Shown one piece after another: positions 1 to 8,384 of a stretch of DNA of 64,000 bases (its first letter is position 1; every line of letters starts with the position of its first letter). Origin of the DNA: Cognataquiflexum rubidum (GTDB lineage Bacteria; Bacteroidota; Bacteroidia; Cytophagales; Cyclobacteriaceae). The DNA is taken from positions 1 through 64,000 of the forward strand of contig NZ_JAKZAL010000019.1 in the NCBI RefSeq assembly GCF_022538115.1. The letters are read 5' to 3'. Below the pieces are notes generated by a model, which saw nothing but the letters and a program-made list of their open reading frames with translations, made no database searches and had not been told where the DNA came from. A program made the translations under genes and the position numbers.

Positions 1-341
1 TAATTGACAAGGTCGTCCAACGAAGAATAACTGCGTGTAAAGGCTGCATACCCCTCTTGCCATCCTTCAAAACCAGGAAATAGATCCGAGGATTTAATCA
101 TTTGACTGGTTGCTAGTTTAATATCCTTAACCAAGGCTGCCAATGAGATTGAAGGATGGATGGAAATTGCTATATGCATGTGATCCTCTACTCCATTGAT
201 TCGGTATGCATGACAGTTTTTGTTTTGGAGGATCCCATAAATATAATTGAACATATCCTGTCGGGTATCTTTTGACATGATAGGTTTTCTTTTATACGGT
301 GTCCAGATAATATGGTAAACAATCGATGTATGTGTGCTCAT
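1..341 (-). CDS. IS200/IS605-like Y1 (HUH) transposase, 3' part cut by window edge
   Basis: Read on the minus strand from an ATG at 341, an open frame of 113 codons runs off the left edge with no stop. It starts MSTHTSIVYHIIWTPYKRK and carries the metal-binding HUH-type motif DHMHIAI near residue 53, followed by a GYAAFTRSYSS segment typical of the small IS200/IS605 TnpA family. These single-strand transposases cut and rejoin DNA through one tyrosine. The last two bases at the edge read TA, exactly where a YIxNQ-like motif with the catalytic Tyr would be expected, so the window seems to end inside that codon; a stop cannot be excluded. It lies next to a block of REP-like palindromes (454-1172), the usual company of such enzymes. 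Family assignment is firm; activity is unknown. Confidence 0.85.
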   Translation of the reverse strand, partial: MSTHTSIVYHIIWTPYKRKPIMSKDTRQDMFNYIYGILQNKNCHAYRINGVEDHMHIAISIHPSISLAALVKDIKLATSQMIKSSDLFPGFEGWQEGYAAFTRSYSSLDDLVN

Positions 342-453
342 AGATTTGGTTAGGTTTACGAAAAATCATTTCGATGAATTTACAAAATCGATTTGGGCAC
401 ATTGCGTTTTTAAACGTTTAAGTCTTTTAAAATTTTAGAATTGATTCGGTTTA

Positions 454-1172
454 AATTCAACCCCTATCGGGGTTGGAGTGGGTGTTTTGATTCCTCATTC
501 TTTCCCTCCGGATTTCATCCGGGGCAAATAACCTGACGGTTTTCAATCCCATTCGGGATTGTTATCGGGGGATGCCGTAAGTTCCCCATAAGTTTAATGT
601 AATAGATTTGCATCAAGTGAGGAATAAAGTTCCTTCAAAATCCTTAAACAATCGTGAAAAGTAAGAACATAACCGCTTAAAATCCCGAAGGGATTGAATC
701 CCCTTTTGGGGTATTTACCCCGGATGAAATCCGGTGGTTTAGCGAAAAACTTTCACCTAAATGAAATAACAACCCCGAATGGGGTTGAATTCAAAGGAGG
801 TATTTTGGATCAAAGGCATCTATGTTCCTTCAATAATTCAACCCCTATCGGGGTTGGAGTGGGTGTTTTGATTCCTCATTCTTTCCCTCCGGATTTCATC
901 CGGGGCAAATAACCTGACGGTTTTCAATCCCATTCGGGATTGTTATCGGGGGATGCCGTAAGTTCCCCATAAGTTTAATGTAATAGATTTGCATCAAGTG
1001 AGGAATAAAGTTCCTTCAAAATCCTTAAACAATCGTGAAAAGTAAGAACATAACCGCTTAAAATCCCGAAGGGATTGAATCCCCATTTGGGATATTTACC
1101 CCGGATGAAATCCGGTGGTTTAGAAGAAAACCCATAAGTACCAGAAATATCAACCCCGAATGGGGTTGAATT
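454..1172. repeat. Tandem duplication (period 381 bp) of a REP-like palindrome block
   Basis: Bases 454-791 recur at 835-1172, offset 381, almost identical except about 30 bp near the right end of each unit. Each unit is a string of short imperfect palindromes: AACCCC/GGGGTT with TAT and GAA centres, AATCCC/GGGATT, and CCGGATTTCATCCGG plus its counterpart CCGGATGAAATCCGG. No coding gene is convincing here; the small frames crossing it read through the palindromes. The block lies between the Y1 transposase and a lipoprotein gene. This is the sort of palindrome cluster that REP-associated tyrosine transposases act on; the link to the neighbouring transposase is inferred. Confidence 0.85.
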
Positions 1173-1183
1173 TGACATCACGG

Positions 1184-1585
1184 TTAGGAGGACTGGGAAC
1201 CAAGGTAAATTAGCAAACCAAAAACAAAAGCAAGTGCACCTATGGTAATTGCTAAACCAGTCGAAATCGCGGTCGAACCTACATCAGTTTTTCTTACCTG
1301 CACTTGTGCAATGTCATCTACCCTGATAGAAATCTGTTCCTTAGATTTCTTGGTATCTATGGCTCTCAAAATTCCTGATTCCGTGTGGATATAAGTCAAA
1401 TTCCTAACACTTCCACTTTTTTCATAAACCTTTATCCTATCTCCTGGCTTCAATTTTTGAAGTTGTTCTGCCATTGAAGTAGATTCTATTTTGGGCTTTA
1501 CTTTTTCCAGGTTTTTGTAGGTCTTGCAGGAAGTAACCAATGCTGTAAGCAGGATTAATAATCCCACCAGAGGGACAATTTTCAT
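1184..1585 (-). CDS. Small lipoprotein of unknown function with C-terminal membrane segment
   Basis: The 133-residue product starts MKIVPLVGLLILLTALVTSC, a signal peptide ending in a clear lipobox (LVTSC), so it should be lipid-anchored after cleavage before Cys20. The middle is hydrophilic and lysine-rich, with a segment resembling small beta-barrel folds (KPGDRIKVYEKSGS, then RVDDIAQVQV). A hydrophobic stretch at about residues 105-128 could be a second membrane anchor. I do not recognise the family. The phrase 'GDRIKVY...I..DDI..V' is common in Bacteroidota proteins that record a surface or membrane parameter, but no function can be assigned. Its stop lies just beyond the palindrome block, and the DUF3500 gene upstream on the same strand ends 39 bp away, so the two could be co-transcribed. 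Confidence 0.75.
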   Translation of the reverse strand: MKIVPLVGLLILLTALVTSCKTYKNLEKVKPKIESTSMAEQLQKLKPGDRIKVYEKSGSVRNLTYIHTESGILRAIDTKKSKEQISIRVDDIAQVQVRKTDVGSTAISTGLAITIGALAFVFGLLIYLGSQSS

Positions 1586-1624
1586 AACATCTTTTTGGGT
1601 AAAAGTTTATGAGTCAAAATTTAA

Positions 1625-2692
1625 TCAATGCTTATGATCCATCAAATGCTTCCTTAAGATATCCTCCCCAAAATCATTTCCCTTCTCGCGGAAGATGGAG
1701 TGGATATGGTTGGCATTGTCGAGAAAACCGACATTGTCATACTCGATGATAAAATCCGGGCTATGGATCATGTAGTAATGCGCTTTCATAGGCTCGTAGC
1801 TCCCGATCCAGGCAAAATACACTTCATCCATTCCCCTTGCATGCAGGATGGCAAGGTATTCTTCCGCCTTTTCCTTTTCCATATTGTTCATATACTCTTC
1901 GATCAGGTAATGGAGCACTTTCTGCTGCTCGGGACGGAGTTCCGAACCTTTGATCCCCATAAATTCTTCATACCACTGAGGTCGGTCAGGATTGGTCAGG
2001 ATATCCTTGGGTACTTCCTGGCTCAAGGTGGCTTTGGCTTTTTGGGCCTCATCCAAGGTATTGACAAACCAAAAACCATAATCCTCCTCCTTGCTCAGCG
2101 GCCTCAAACCAGCATATTGGGTGACTTCCACCACGGCCGGGTCCGAACCGAGAAACAGCGGTGTCATCGAAAACGAATCCTTGGTCACCGTCAGGTTGAT
2201 GGAGAGGTGGTGTCCCTCAAACTTGAAACCCCAAGCCGTGTCCATCCCGGGATTGCCGAGGATAGCGAGGTAATAATTGCCGTAATCCCAATCCAGTTTC
2301 CTGATAAAACCTATCGTCCGGTCATCAATTTGCTCCCGCTGATGGGCGATCTCAAAGATCTCGTGCAGGATATCATCCACCTGCATGATGGCAAAGGTCT
2401 TAAGGTATCCCTGCGAACTGAATATCGTGCTGAGGATCTTGTGGAACTTCTCTTTACTGCCCTCCGACAGATCCCCGTACCGCAGTCCTTTCCTTGGTAA
2501 CAAACCATTCGGCAGGTTGGACCATTGGGTGCGGAGACTGTCATCCATCGAGAAGAGGACGCTGTCCTTTTGGTTGGCAGAAAGGGATTCCAAAAAGGCT
2601 GTAGTCACTTTGACCATATCCGTTTTGGATTGGCCAAAGAGTCCGGTCGAAAAAGTAAAAAGGAATACAAGAAGGAAAATGGTTTTTTTCAT
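1625..2692 (-). CDS. Secreted DUF3500 family protein
   Basis: The product has a signal peptide (MKKTIFLLVFLFTFSTGLFGQ), so the ATG at 2692 is preferred over the one at 2704. The mature part shows the DUF3500 signature: W-SNLPNG-L-RKGLRYGDLS near residues 60-80, a long helical middle, and WGFKFEGHHLSINLTV around residue 155. Length of about 355 residues fits the family. DUF3500 proteins are exported and of unknown biochemical role; they occur in Bacteroidota, Planctomycetota and Acidobacteriota. Nothing beyond family membership can be stated. It precedes the lipoprotein gene on the same strand and follows the dioxygenase gene after a 115 bp gap that contains a CTTCCG-rich low-complexity stretch (2762-2790). 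Confidence 0.85.
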   Translation of the reverse strand: MKKTIFLLVFLFTFSTGLFGQSKTDMVKVTTAFLESLSANQKDSVLFSMDDSLRTQWSNLPNGLLPRKGLRYGDLSEGSKEKFHKILSTIFSSQGYLKTFAIMQVDDILHEIFEIAHQREQIDDRTIGFIRKLDWDYGNYYLAILGNPGMDTAWGFKFEGHHLSINLTVTKDSFSMTPLFLGSDPAVVEVTQYAGLRPLSKEEDYGFWFVNTLDEAQKAKATLSQEVPKDILTNPDRPQWYEEFMGIKGSELRPEQQKVLHYLIEEYMNNMEKEKAEEYLAILHARGMDEVYFAWIGSYEPMKAHYYMIHSPDFIIEYDNVGFLDNANHIHSIFREKGNDFGEDILRKHLMDHKH

Positions 2693-2807
2693 TTGAAAAT
2701 ACATTGTTATTGAAGGAATAATTAAATGAATATCCGATTATTGGCACAGGTATCCGGAACTTCGGTCTTCCGACTTCCGTCTTCCGTCCCTTTTTTAATT
2801 TAATGAA

Positions 2808-3698
2808 TCAAACACTTTTGACATACACTTCGGTACCTTTTCCCGTATCAACATATTGAAAAGAACGCGTCACCTTGATTGCCCCGAAGGGACTGATGTC
2901 AAACTCGAGCTTGTCAAAACTTCCCTCAGGATTGCTTGGATAGACAAAGAGGTTGTTTCCTGCATACACATATTCTTCTCCAAATACCTCATTCTTGAGC
3001 CAAAGGGCATTTTGGTTATTGAAAAGGGTGAGCGTTTTCTTAGGATCATTTTCATGGACATAGGTTCCTGTCAGCTTGTCGATGGAGCCAGGTTCGACAG
3101 CCAAGGTCCTTGCCATCCCTACATTGAAGACTACTTTGCTGCCACCGTTTGGATGGTCCTCGACTTTCAACTGACGGTCTTTGGCAGCTTTGGCCCAAGG
3201 GTCTTTGGGGATGTTTTTATCCCCCGTAAAATACAGCTGCGTCACCAAAGGCTGATAGCCATCCGCAGTCACCATCATGTGGAAATGTGCCGGACGAATC
3301 AATCCTCCTCCCGCATCATAAGGCACAGGGATGATGGTCTCAAAGGAATAATTGCCATCAGCATCGCTATAAACCGTACCCCGGTATCGGAAAGCTGCGG
3401 TGGAGTTATCATAGACACCCTGTTCGTCGCAGTGCCAAAGCTCGACCTTGGCGTTTTTGTAAGGAGTGGTACAATCCTGATGAAGGATTTTGCCGAGGAG
3501 TTGTACCTTTCGGCCCTTCGAACCGGCTACAACCAAGTTGCTGCGCTCGGGACTTCCGGGTCTGTAGAATGGCCCCAAGATGTCAGAAGTCGTGGCGCAA
3601 TCTCCCACATACCTAGTCCCGTCAAAGCGTATAAACCCGAATGCGCTGAGCGCCGTGGCGCAGAGGGCTGATGTTTTGATAAAGTTTCTCCTCTTCAT
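2808..3698 (-). CDS. Exported intradiol ring-cleavage dioxygenase-like protein
   Basis: The ATG at 3698 (upstream AAGGGA) is chosen because it opens a Tat-like signal, MKRRNFIKTSALCATALSAFG; the frame extends 32 codons further upstream but that part has no family character. The four Fe(III) ligands expected for intradiol dioxygenases are visible: Tyr96 (GVYDN), Tyr105 (FRYRG), His138 and His140 (PAHFHMMV). The family opens catechol-type rings between the hydroxyls; exported Bacteroidota members with this layout have no settled substrate. Residues beyond about 195 form an extra 100-residue domain (TGTYVHENDPKKTLTLF...) with beta-strand character not found in classic catechol or protocatechuate enzymes. 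Neighbours give no aromatic pathway context, so the physiological role is open. Confidence 0.88.
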   Translation of the reverse strand: MKRRNFIKTSALCATALSAFGFIRFDGTRYVGDCATTSDILGPFYRPGSPERSNLVVAGSKGRKVQLLGKILHQDCTTPYKNAKVELWHCDEQGVYDNSTAAFRYRGTVYSDADGNYSFETIIPVPYDAGGGLIRPAHFHMMVTADGYQPLVTQLYFTGDKNIPKDPWAKAAKDRQLKVEDHPNGGSKVVFNVGMARTLAVEPGSIDKLTGTYVHENDPKKTLTLFNNQNALWLKNEVFGEEYVYAGNNLFVYPSNPEGSFDKLEFDISPFGAIKVTRSFQYVDTGKGTEVYVKSV

Positions 3699-3923
3699 TT
3701 CCCTTGCTGTTTTGGTTCTTTTGGTTGGGGCAGGATGCACCCTCACCAATCTAAAAAAATATTTGGTCAAATCCACTTTTGCCCAATGAATCAAGTACCA
3801 ACAGGTCCATAATCTGTCCGAAACAGGAGGAATATTTTTCGGGGAAGTATTTAAAGTCTGTAGATGTATTGGATAATTACAGGAATAGTTTTATGTTTAG
3901 AAAAGAAGATAAAGTGAAGCAAA

Positions 3924-4724
3924 ATGACAAGAATTGTGCAACCTATGAAAGCAGGAATAAATTCTGAAATCAAAGAAGAAAGTTTTGAAGAATTAAAAAT
4001 AAATCTTAGTAAATCCAAAGAATTGAATGTTGATGACTGGTGCAAAATTCTTTTGGACAAGGAACTTACAAAAGAAACTGAATTATCAATCTTTCAGGAA
4101 CTATATACATTTCAAGAACACAAGGCCTATGCTAGCCAAATTGCCAGATATTTAGGAACAACGCTCCGACCTCTCAATCTTGATATAAAAAAATATGCCC
4201 AAAAAATTGCTATTAAATATAATATAGCATTCACTGAACTTAATGAGAATCAATATAAATTTTGGTTCTTGTTTTTTAATGTCTGGGAGGAAGGAACAAA
4301 AAATATTTGGCAATTAAAATCTGAACTTAAAATCGCCTTAGAGCAAACAAACCTTACAGGCATTTCTTATGGAGGAGAGCTACCCCCAGACATTGAAACT
4401 GAATTTTTTGAAGGCTTGAAAAAAATCGTTCTAGTAAATTCATATGAAAGAAACCTGATGGCTAGAAAAACATGTATTAAACATTGGAAAGCAATATGTT
4501 CAGTATGTGAGTTTGATTTTGAAAAGCAATATGGAGAAATTGGTAAAGGATTTATTCATGTACACCATTTAATTCCTATTTCGCAAATTGGCGAAACCTA
4601 TAAAGTTGACCCGATTAATGATTTGATTCCTATTTGTCCAAACTGTCATTCAATCTTACATAAGAAGGAACCTCCATTTTCAATTGAAGACATGAAAAAG
4701 ATGATTAGAAAAAAATCATCTTAA
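3924..4724 (+). CDS. HNH endonuclease domain protein
   Basis: This 266-residue protein has an unrecognised helical N-terminal half and a C-terminal HNH nuclease domain. The domain begins near residue 170 (EGLKKIVLVNSYERN...), contains the zinc-ribbon cysteines CSVCEFDF and CPNCHSILH, and has the core HVHHLIPISQ with DLIPICPNCH downstream, the arrangement seen in McrA-like restriction endonucleases and stand-alone HNH nucleases. It likely makes double-strand cuts, perhaps in foreign or modified DNA; the N-terminal region would supply target recognition. Its AT-rich codon use contrasts with the dioxygenase gene upstream, which suggests recent acquisition. A later start at 3948 is possible. Defence function is inferred, not shown. 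Confidence 0.85.
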   Translation: MTRIVQPMKAGINSEIKEESFEELKINLSKSKELNVDDWCKILLDKELTKETELSIFQELYTFQEHKAYASQIARYLGTTLRPLNLDIKKYAQKIAIKYNIAFTELNENQYKFWFLFFNVWEEGTKNIWQLKSELKIALEQTNLTGISYGGELPPDIETEFFEGLKKIVLVNSYERNLMARKTCIKHWKAICSVCEFDFEKQYGEIGKGFIHVHHLIPISQIGETYKVDPINDLIPICPNCHSILHKKEPPFSIEDMKKMIRKKSS

Positions 4725-4828
4725 CCTGAAGAAATATAGATTTTAAGCTATGTATTTATTTAGAAGCCAAAACAGAAAAAGAATAAATAAAAGCTAACTA
4801 ATAAAGATTGAACAAAACAAGTCGGATT

Positions 4829-5440
4829 ATGAATATGGAAATTTTTGATTTTATAGGGAAAATTTCATTTGCGGTTTTAATTGCATTTGGATTAATTCAA
4901 TATTCTTCCAAAAAAATATTTGAGAATTATTTGCTGAAAAGAATTGAAAATCATAAAAGTAATCTTGAGAGAATAAATATCTCACATGAAATTCAATTTG
5001 CTTCTCTTCACAAAGAAAGAGCCATTGTTATTCGTGAACTCTACCAAAAACTTTTTGACTACAAATTAGTAGTTATTCAATTTTTCAATATGAACTTAGA
5101 CCCAAAAAATGAAAAACTAGATTTAGAAATCCGAATTAATGAATGGACAATCACAGCTCCTGAATTCAGTACATACTTCCACAAAAATAGAATCTATTTT
5201 AGTAAAGAACTTTGTGAAATTATTGACAATTTAATTAATCAATTAGATGTTATAAACAAAGAAACTCAAACTTTTTTACGGTCATTCCAGCTATTAGAAG
5301 AACAAATACAAGCAATTCATTCAAAAGACAAAAGATTTATTGAATTAAAAAACAAAGTAAATTATTATTTAAAAAAAGATATAGAAAAAATATCTTTAAA
5401 TCTTGAGCAAGAATTTAGAAAAATTTTAGGTGTTATTTGA
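4829..5440 (+). CDS. Unknown protein with N-terminal membrane anchor and coiled coil
   Basis: The frame opens at a TTG (4808), but the ATG at 4829 or 4835 fits better with the hydrophobic segment EIFDFIGKISFAVLIAFGLI that follows at once. After the anchor the roughly 200-residue product is mostly charged helix (KSNLERINISHEIQFASLHKERA, KELCEIIDNLINQLDVI), consistent with a coiled coil facing the cytoplasm. No known catalytic motif is visible and I do not recognise the family. It follows the HNH nuclease gene by about 100 bp, has the same AT-rich composition and ends just before a family R repeat that includes a terminator-like hairpin, so the two genes may have arrived together. Confidence 0.7.
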   Translation: MNMEIFDFIGKISFAVLIAFGLIQYSSKKIFENYLLKRIENHKSNLERINISHEIQFASLHKERAIVIRELYQKLFDYKLVVIQFFNMNLDPKNEKLDLEIRINEWTITAPEFSTYFHKNRIYFSKELCEIIDNLINQLDVINKETQTFLRSFQLLEEQIQAIHSKDKRFIELKNKVNYYLKKDIEKISLNLEQEFRKILGVI

Positions 5441-5451
5441 CTTGACAGATT

Positions 5452-5545
5452 CCCCCTCTAGGTGTAGAATAAACGTTTGATCGTGGAACTGGGTGTAATT
5501 TGCAATTACACCCTTTTATTTTGTCCAATTTATAATTGGATTACT
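5452..5545. repeat. Family R repeat copy R1 (left-end type)
   Basis: It starts CCCCCTCTAGGTGTAGAAT and contains the family core GGAACTGGGTGTAATT, then a perfect hairpin and a second small dyad (CCAATT/AATTGG). Close relatives occur at 32381, 34215, 35875, 37713 and 39562. It lies directly after the stop of the preceding gene. Confidence 0.8.
5491..5522 (+). terminator. Terminator-like hairpin inside repeat R1
   Basis: GGGTGTAATT and AATTACACCC form a perfect 10 bp stem with a TGC loop, followed by a T-rich run (CCCTTTTATTTT). Placed about 50 bp after the stop at 5440, it could end transcription of the HNH gene pair. Confidence 0.6.
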
Positions 5546-5618
5546 TGACTATCTGTTAAGATTTTATTTAAAAAAATCAAACTTCCTGTTGGGCCAGTAC
5601 ATTTATCCACGATGAATT

Positions 5619-5858
5619 TCATTTGGATAGTGCCAAAGGAGTGAAAAAGTTGCTTTCAAGAACTTCGTTTGCAAATAGTAAGCATGCCCGAATATCCTCC
5701 TCGGTGATATATGGATATTCTTCAATGATGGATTGAGGAGTTTTTCCATGGGCAAGCAATCCAAGAATAAATTGTACAGACAATCGGGTGCCTTTTATGA
5801 CTGGCTTCCCAACCAATATTTCAGGGTTCAACTCAATTCTGTTAAGTATAGCTTCCAT
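5619..5858 (-). CDS. DUF433 family protein (antitoxin-like), orphan
   Basis: The 79-residue product has the compact DUF433 signature: ELNPEILVGKPVIKGTRLSV with the GTRLSV turn, LLAHGKTPQSIIEEYPYITEEDIRACLLFA. The family is a small winged-helix-like domain usually encoded just upstream of a PIN-like DUF5615 toxin, and it is regarded as the antitoxin and DNA-binding partner. Here no toxin gene follows: downstream on the minus strand is only the R1 repeat and a convergent gene. It may be an orphan regulator or the survivor of a decayed pair. Family call is strong; role is inferred. Confidence 0.85.
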   Translation of the reverse strand: MEAILNRIELNPEILVGKPVIKGTRLSVQFILGLLAHGKTPQSIIEEYPYITEEDIRACLLFANEVLESNFFTPLALSK

Positions 5859-6177
5859 ATTTCAATTTTAAATCAAATTTACATGAATCTTTTTATCGAG
5901 ATCAGTTTGGTTACCAAATGTTTATCATCCGGATAATTAATTGGTATTTGAAACAATCCATTTATCACCAAAGGGTACCTTGATTTTGCAATCCAGACAT
6001 GGTTTCCTACCATTCTTGTAAGTGCAAAGCAGATCAGAAATAAATAAGTGTAAAATTGACAGTTTTTTGTATCTTTCTGTAAGAACAGTTAGATCCCGGG
6101 TAGCCTTTTGCCTTCCAGGATTTATTTACCAATAACAAATAACCTATTAACCATATTCTCAATTAACCTATAATACC
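5859..6177. other. Intergenic region, no gene seen
   Basis: This 319 bp stretch separates divergent genes and must hold both promoters, but I see no exact TAnnTTTG element. The last 60 bp contain the dispersed word set ACCAATAACAAATAACC/TATTAACC, which also occurs before rnfB and before the ferredoxin-NADP+ reductase gene. Confidence 0.5.
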
Positions 6178-7122
6178 ATGACCTACACCCCTAAATTCTT
6201 TACTATTCAGGCCTTTATTGTCTGTTTCCTGGTCTTTGCTTCCGCTGCCTTGGCACAGGATGGGACAATTTACCCACTAGAAGCACCCGCAGAACCGAGG
6301 GCCATCTTACTCGGCACGGGTGGTGTCGAAAACCAACCCGCACCTGAAACCTGGTTCCGTCAGTGGGGCGATCCCATGGCGCGGAATATCTCCACAGCCA
6401 CCCTCACACCTTTCCTCCCTGAACCGGGAAAAGCAAACGGCGCTGCCGTAATCGTCGCACCGGGAGGAGGTTTCAGTTGGCTGTCGATGGGCAATGAAGG
6501 TTGGGAAGTCGCGGAGGCACTTGCCAAGCAAGGAATCGCGGCTTTCGTTCTCAAGTACCGCCTCAATCCAACTCCGGAGTCTTTAGAGGATTTTTCGGCT
6601 TGGATGAACCGTCCCCGAACTCCCGCTCCTCCTCCTGCTGCCGGTGCTGCATCAAGCACTCCTGCACCACGACCGCCACAGCGTGACCTTTCTAACCAAC
6701 TTGAAGATGCCGAGGCGGCTTACGCCATGATTGTCGCGCGTGCCAAGGAATGGGGCGTCGATACCGATCGGATCGGAATGATCGGTTTCTCGGCCGGTGC
6801 CGGGCTGACGATGCATTCTACCCTGCATTCCAAGACCATGAAGCTTGCCTTTATCGGACCGATTTATGGCGGGATGGGACCTGTGGAAGTTCCTAAGAAT
6901 GCCCCGCCAATGTTCAATGTGATTGCGACGGATGATTTTCTGTTTCAGGGGCAGTTTGGGGTGATCGAATCCTGGCACAAGGCAGGTATTCCTGTTGAAT
7001 TCCACCTTTACCAAAACGGCGGTCACGGTTTTGGTATGGGCAATCCCAACCGGACGAGTAACCGTTGGTTTGATGCCTTTATCCATTGGCTTGATGTCAA
7101 TAAGTTCCTAGCAGGAAAGTAA
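6178..7122 (+). CDS. Secreted alpha/beta-hydrolase (BD-FAE / acetylxylan esterase-like)
   Basis: A signal peptide ends near residue 26 (...FASAALAQ). The mature 290-residue protein shows an oxyanion-loop motif VAPGGGFSWLS, the nucleophile elbow GFSAGA, an acid candidate in ATDDFL and a catalytic His in NGGHGFGMG, all in the order of the alpha/beta-hydrolase fold. Closest in style are Bacteroidota esterases that remove acyl groups from plant polysaccharides. A proline/alanine-rich stretch (RPRTPAPPPAAGAASS, about residues 142-165) is inserted between strands and is probably a flexible surface loop. GC content is higher than in the neighbouring toxin-antitoxin genes. The gene seems monocistronic; substrate specificity is inferred only from resemblance. 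Confidence 0.88.
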   Translation: MTYTPKFFTIQAFIVCFLVFASAALAQDGTIYPLEAPAEPRAILLGTGGVENQPAPETWFRQWGDPMARNISTATLTPFLPEPGKANGAAVIVAPGGGFSWLSMGNEGWEVAEALAKQGIAAFVLKYRLNPTPESLEDFSAWMNRPRTPAPPPAAGAASSTPAPRPPQRDLSNQLEDAEAAYAMIVARAKEWGVDTDRIGMIGFSAGAGLTMHSTLHSKTMKLAFIGPIYGGMGPVEVPKNAPPMFNVIATDDFLFQGQFGVIESWHKAGIPVEFHLYQNGGHGFGMGNPNRTSNRWFDAFIHWLDVNKFLAGK

Positions 7123-7387
7123 ATGGGATGGGTTGGTAGTTCCTCTCACTTTGAAATTTTGAAAGATAATTCGGTATCACCCAAAGTCCGGGAGGTCTTG
7201 AAATATCTTTAAATCCAAAGATTGTATTCTGTGCATTTACAAGTTTTGACCAAGTCTAGAAATAGGCTTGGTCAAATTATATACTTTTTTAATACTTGTT
7301 TAAATTCCAAATTGCTCAAAATTATTATCTCTGAAAAAACAGCTATATTGAAGGCAAAACCGTTAGATATTAACTATTTTTGATAGT

Positions 7388-7615
7388 ATGAGAACAGTAA
7401 ATTTTAAAGTACCGGACACCGTTGATCTTGACGATAAAGAAATAGCAATGATCGTCGCTTCTTCACTTTATGAAAAAGGGAAACTTTCTTTGGGACAAGC
7501 TGCGGAATTGGCAGGTCTTACTATGCGGACATTTGCTGAACTCTTAGGAAAACACGATGTCTCAATTTTCAATTACCCTCCTACTGATTTGACAAGAGAC
7601 GTCAAAAATGCATAA
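7388..7615 (+). CDS. UPF0175 family antitoxin
   Basis: The 75-residue protein matches the UPF0175 pattern: MRTVNFKVPDTVDLDD at the start and KGKLSLGQAAELAGLTMRTFAELLGKHDVSIFNYP, a ribbon-helix-helix or HTH-like segment. UPF0175 proteins are the antitoxin partners of DUF3368 PIN-like toxins. The stop overlaps the start of the next gene by 8 bp (ATG at 7608), the usual translational coupling of this pair. Its toxin partner is interrupted, so the antitoxin may now serve no purpose beyond self-regulation. Confidence 0.9.
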   Translation: MRTVNFKVPDTVDLDDKEIAMIVASSLYEKGKLSLGQAAELAGLTMRTFAELLGKHDVSIFNYPPTDLTRDVKNA

Positions 7616-8066
7616 AGTAATTATTTCAGATACAAGCTGTTTGATTATTCTCACAAAAATTGGGGAATTTGATTTATTGCGCCAACTCTACAAAGTAGTA
7701 ACCATCACACAAACCATTTTTTTGGAATTCGGTGATGAATTGCCGCATTGGATTGAAATTGAAAATGCAAGTGACAGTTATCGACAGCAATTGCTTGAAT
7801 TGCAGGTTGACGCAGGAGAAGCTAGTGCCATTGCATTGGCATTGGAAATGACTGATGCAATCCTGATTATTGATGATTGGAAAGGGAGACAAGTGGCAGA
7901 ACGATTGGGTCTATCGGTAACCGGAACTCTCGGAGTGATTATTAAAGCCTAAAATTCGGGATTAATTCCCTCTATTAAGCCAATATTGGATAAAATGAGA
8001 GAAACAAATTTCAGCATTTCTGAAGAATTGGAAGAAATTGCACTTTTAGAAGCAAATGAAGATTAA
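7608..8066 (+). pseudogene. DUF3368 PIN-like toxin interrupted by an in-frame stop
   Basis: The first 114 codons give a PIN-like RNase: IISDTSCLI (first acidic residue), DAGEASAIALALE, LIIDDWKGRQVAERLGLSVTGTLGVIIKA. Translation stops at TAA 7950-7952 in the middle of the conserved helix that normally continues. Reading past the stop in the same frame gives 37 more codons, NSGLIPSIKPILDKMRETNF and on to EEIALLEANED, then TAA at 8064-8066, which is the expected C-terminus of the family. A single AAA to TAA change explains this. The shortened protein could keep the acidic residues, so partial activity cannot be ruled out, but loss of function is the simpler reading. Overlap with the antitoxin is intact. 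Confidence 0.85.
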
Positions 8067-8071
8067 GAAGA

Positions 8072-8253
8072 TAGCCATGAAGCAGGCGAAAAAATAATCG
8101 CGATGGGTAAGGTGCTCTGATCCATTTTTACACTTAATCTAATCTTTCTGCACCGCAGCCCATGGTATTCATTGTGTTGTGTTCTGTCCCGATTATTATC
8201 TGGATCGGTCACATATCTTTTAAAAAAGTGAATTTTCAATACCGAAATGGTTG
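8072..8253 (+). repeat. Structured repeat family A, copy A1 (diverged)
   Basis: This copy has the two family hairpins: ATGGGTAAGGTGC pairing with GCACCGCAGCCCAT, and a TCGGT...AATACCGA pair, ending CAATACCGAAATGGTTGG. The 5' GCCCCGAAGCGGGC mini-hairpin is degraded to GCCATGAAGCAGGC and about 20 bp are inserted before the second hairpin. It starts 5 bp after the end of the toxin pseudogene. Confidence 0.8.
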
Positions 8254-8372
8254 GCGTTGATTTCTGATTTCGTATTTACTTTTATGACAATTCTTCATCT
8301 TAATTTCCTCCTTATTTTAATTTTTTATTACCAAACCGGGTATTTACCCACCGATTTTCAAAAAAATAAATA

Positions 8373-8380
8373 TATGTTTG
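8373..8380 (+). promoter_or_regulatory. Bacteroidota -7 promoter element (TATGTTTG)
   Basis: TATGTTTG matches TAnnTTTG exactly and ends 4 bp before the ATG at 8385. If used, the transcript would start at or almost at the start codon. No convincing -33 TTG is seen, so this is tentative. Confidence 0.4.
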
Positions 8381-8384
8381 GAGT

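Noticed and set aside
694-912. 72-codon frame in the palindrome block
   Set aside because: Translation simply reads the palindromic repeat and recurs in pieces on the other strand; no independent coding evidence.
454-1172. CRISPR-like array from palindromic repeats
   Set aside because: Only two long units with no short uniform repeats and unique spacers; palindromes differ from each other and no cas genes occur nearby.
1700-2500. 266-codon plus-strand frame
   Set aside because: Antisense to the DUF3500 gene, which has a signal peptide and family motifs; the plus frame has no recognisable protein character.
2856-3671. 271-codon plus-strand frame
   Set aside because: Antisense shadow of the intradiol dioxygenase gene, whose iron ligands are all in place.
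3779-3967. 62-codon frame before the HNH gene
   Set aside because: Overlaps the HNH start in another frame and shows no coding texture.
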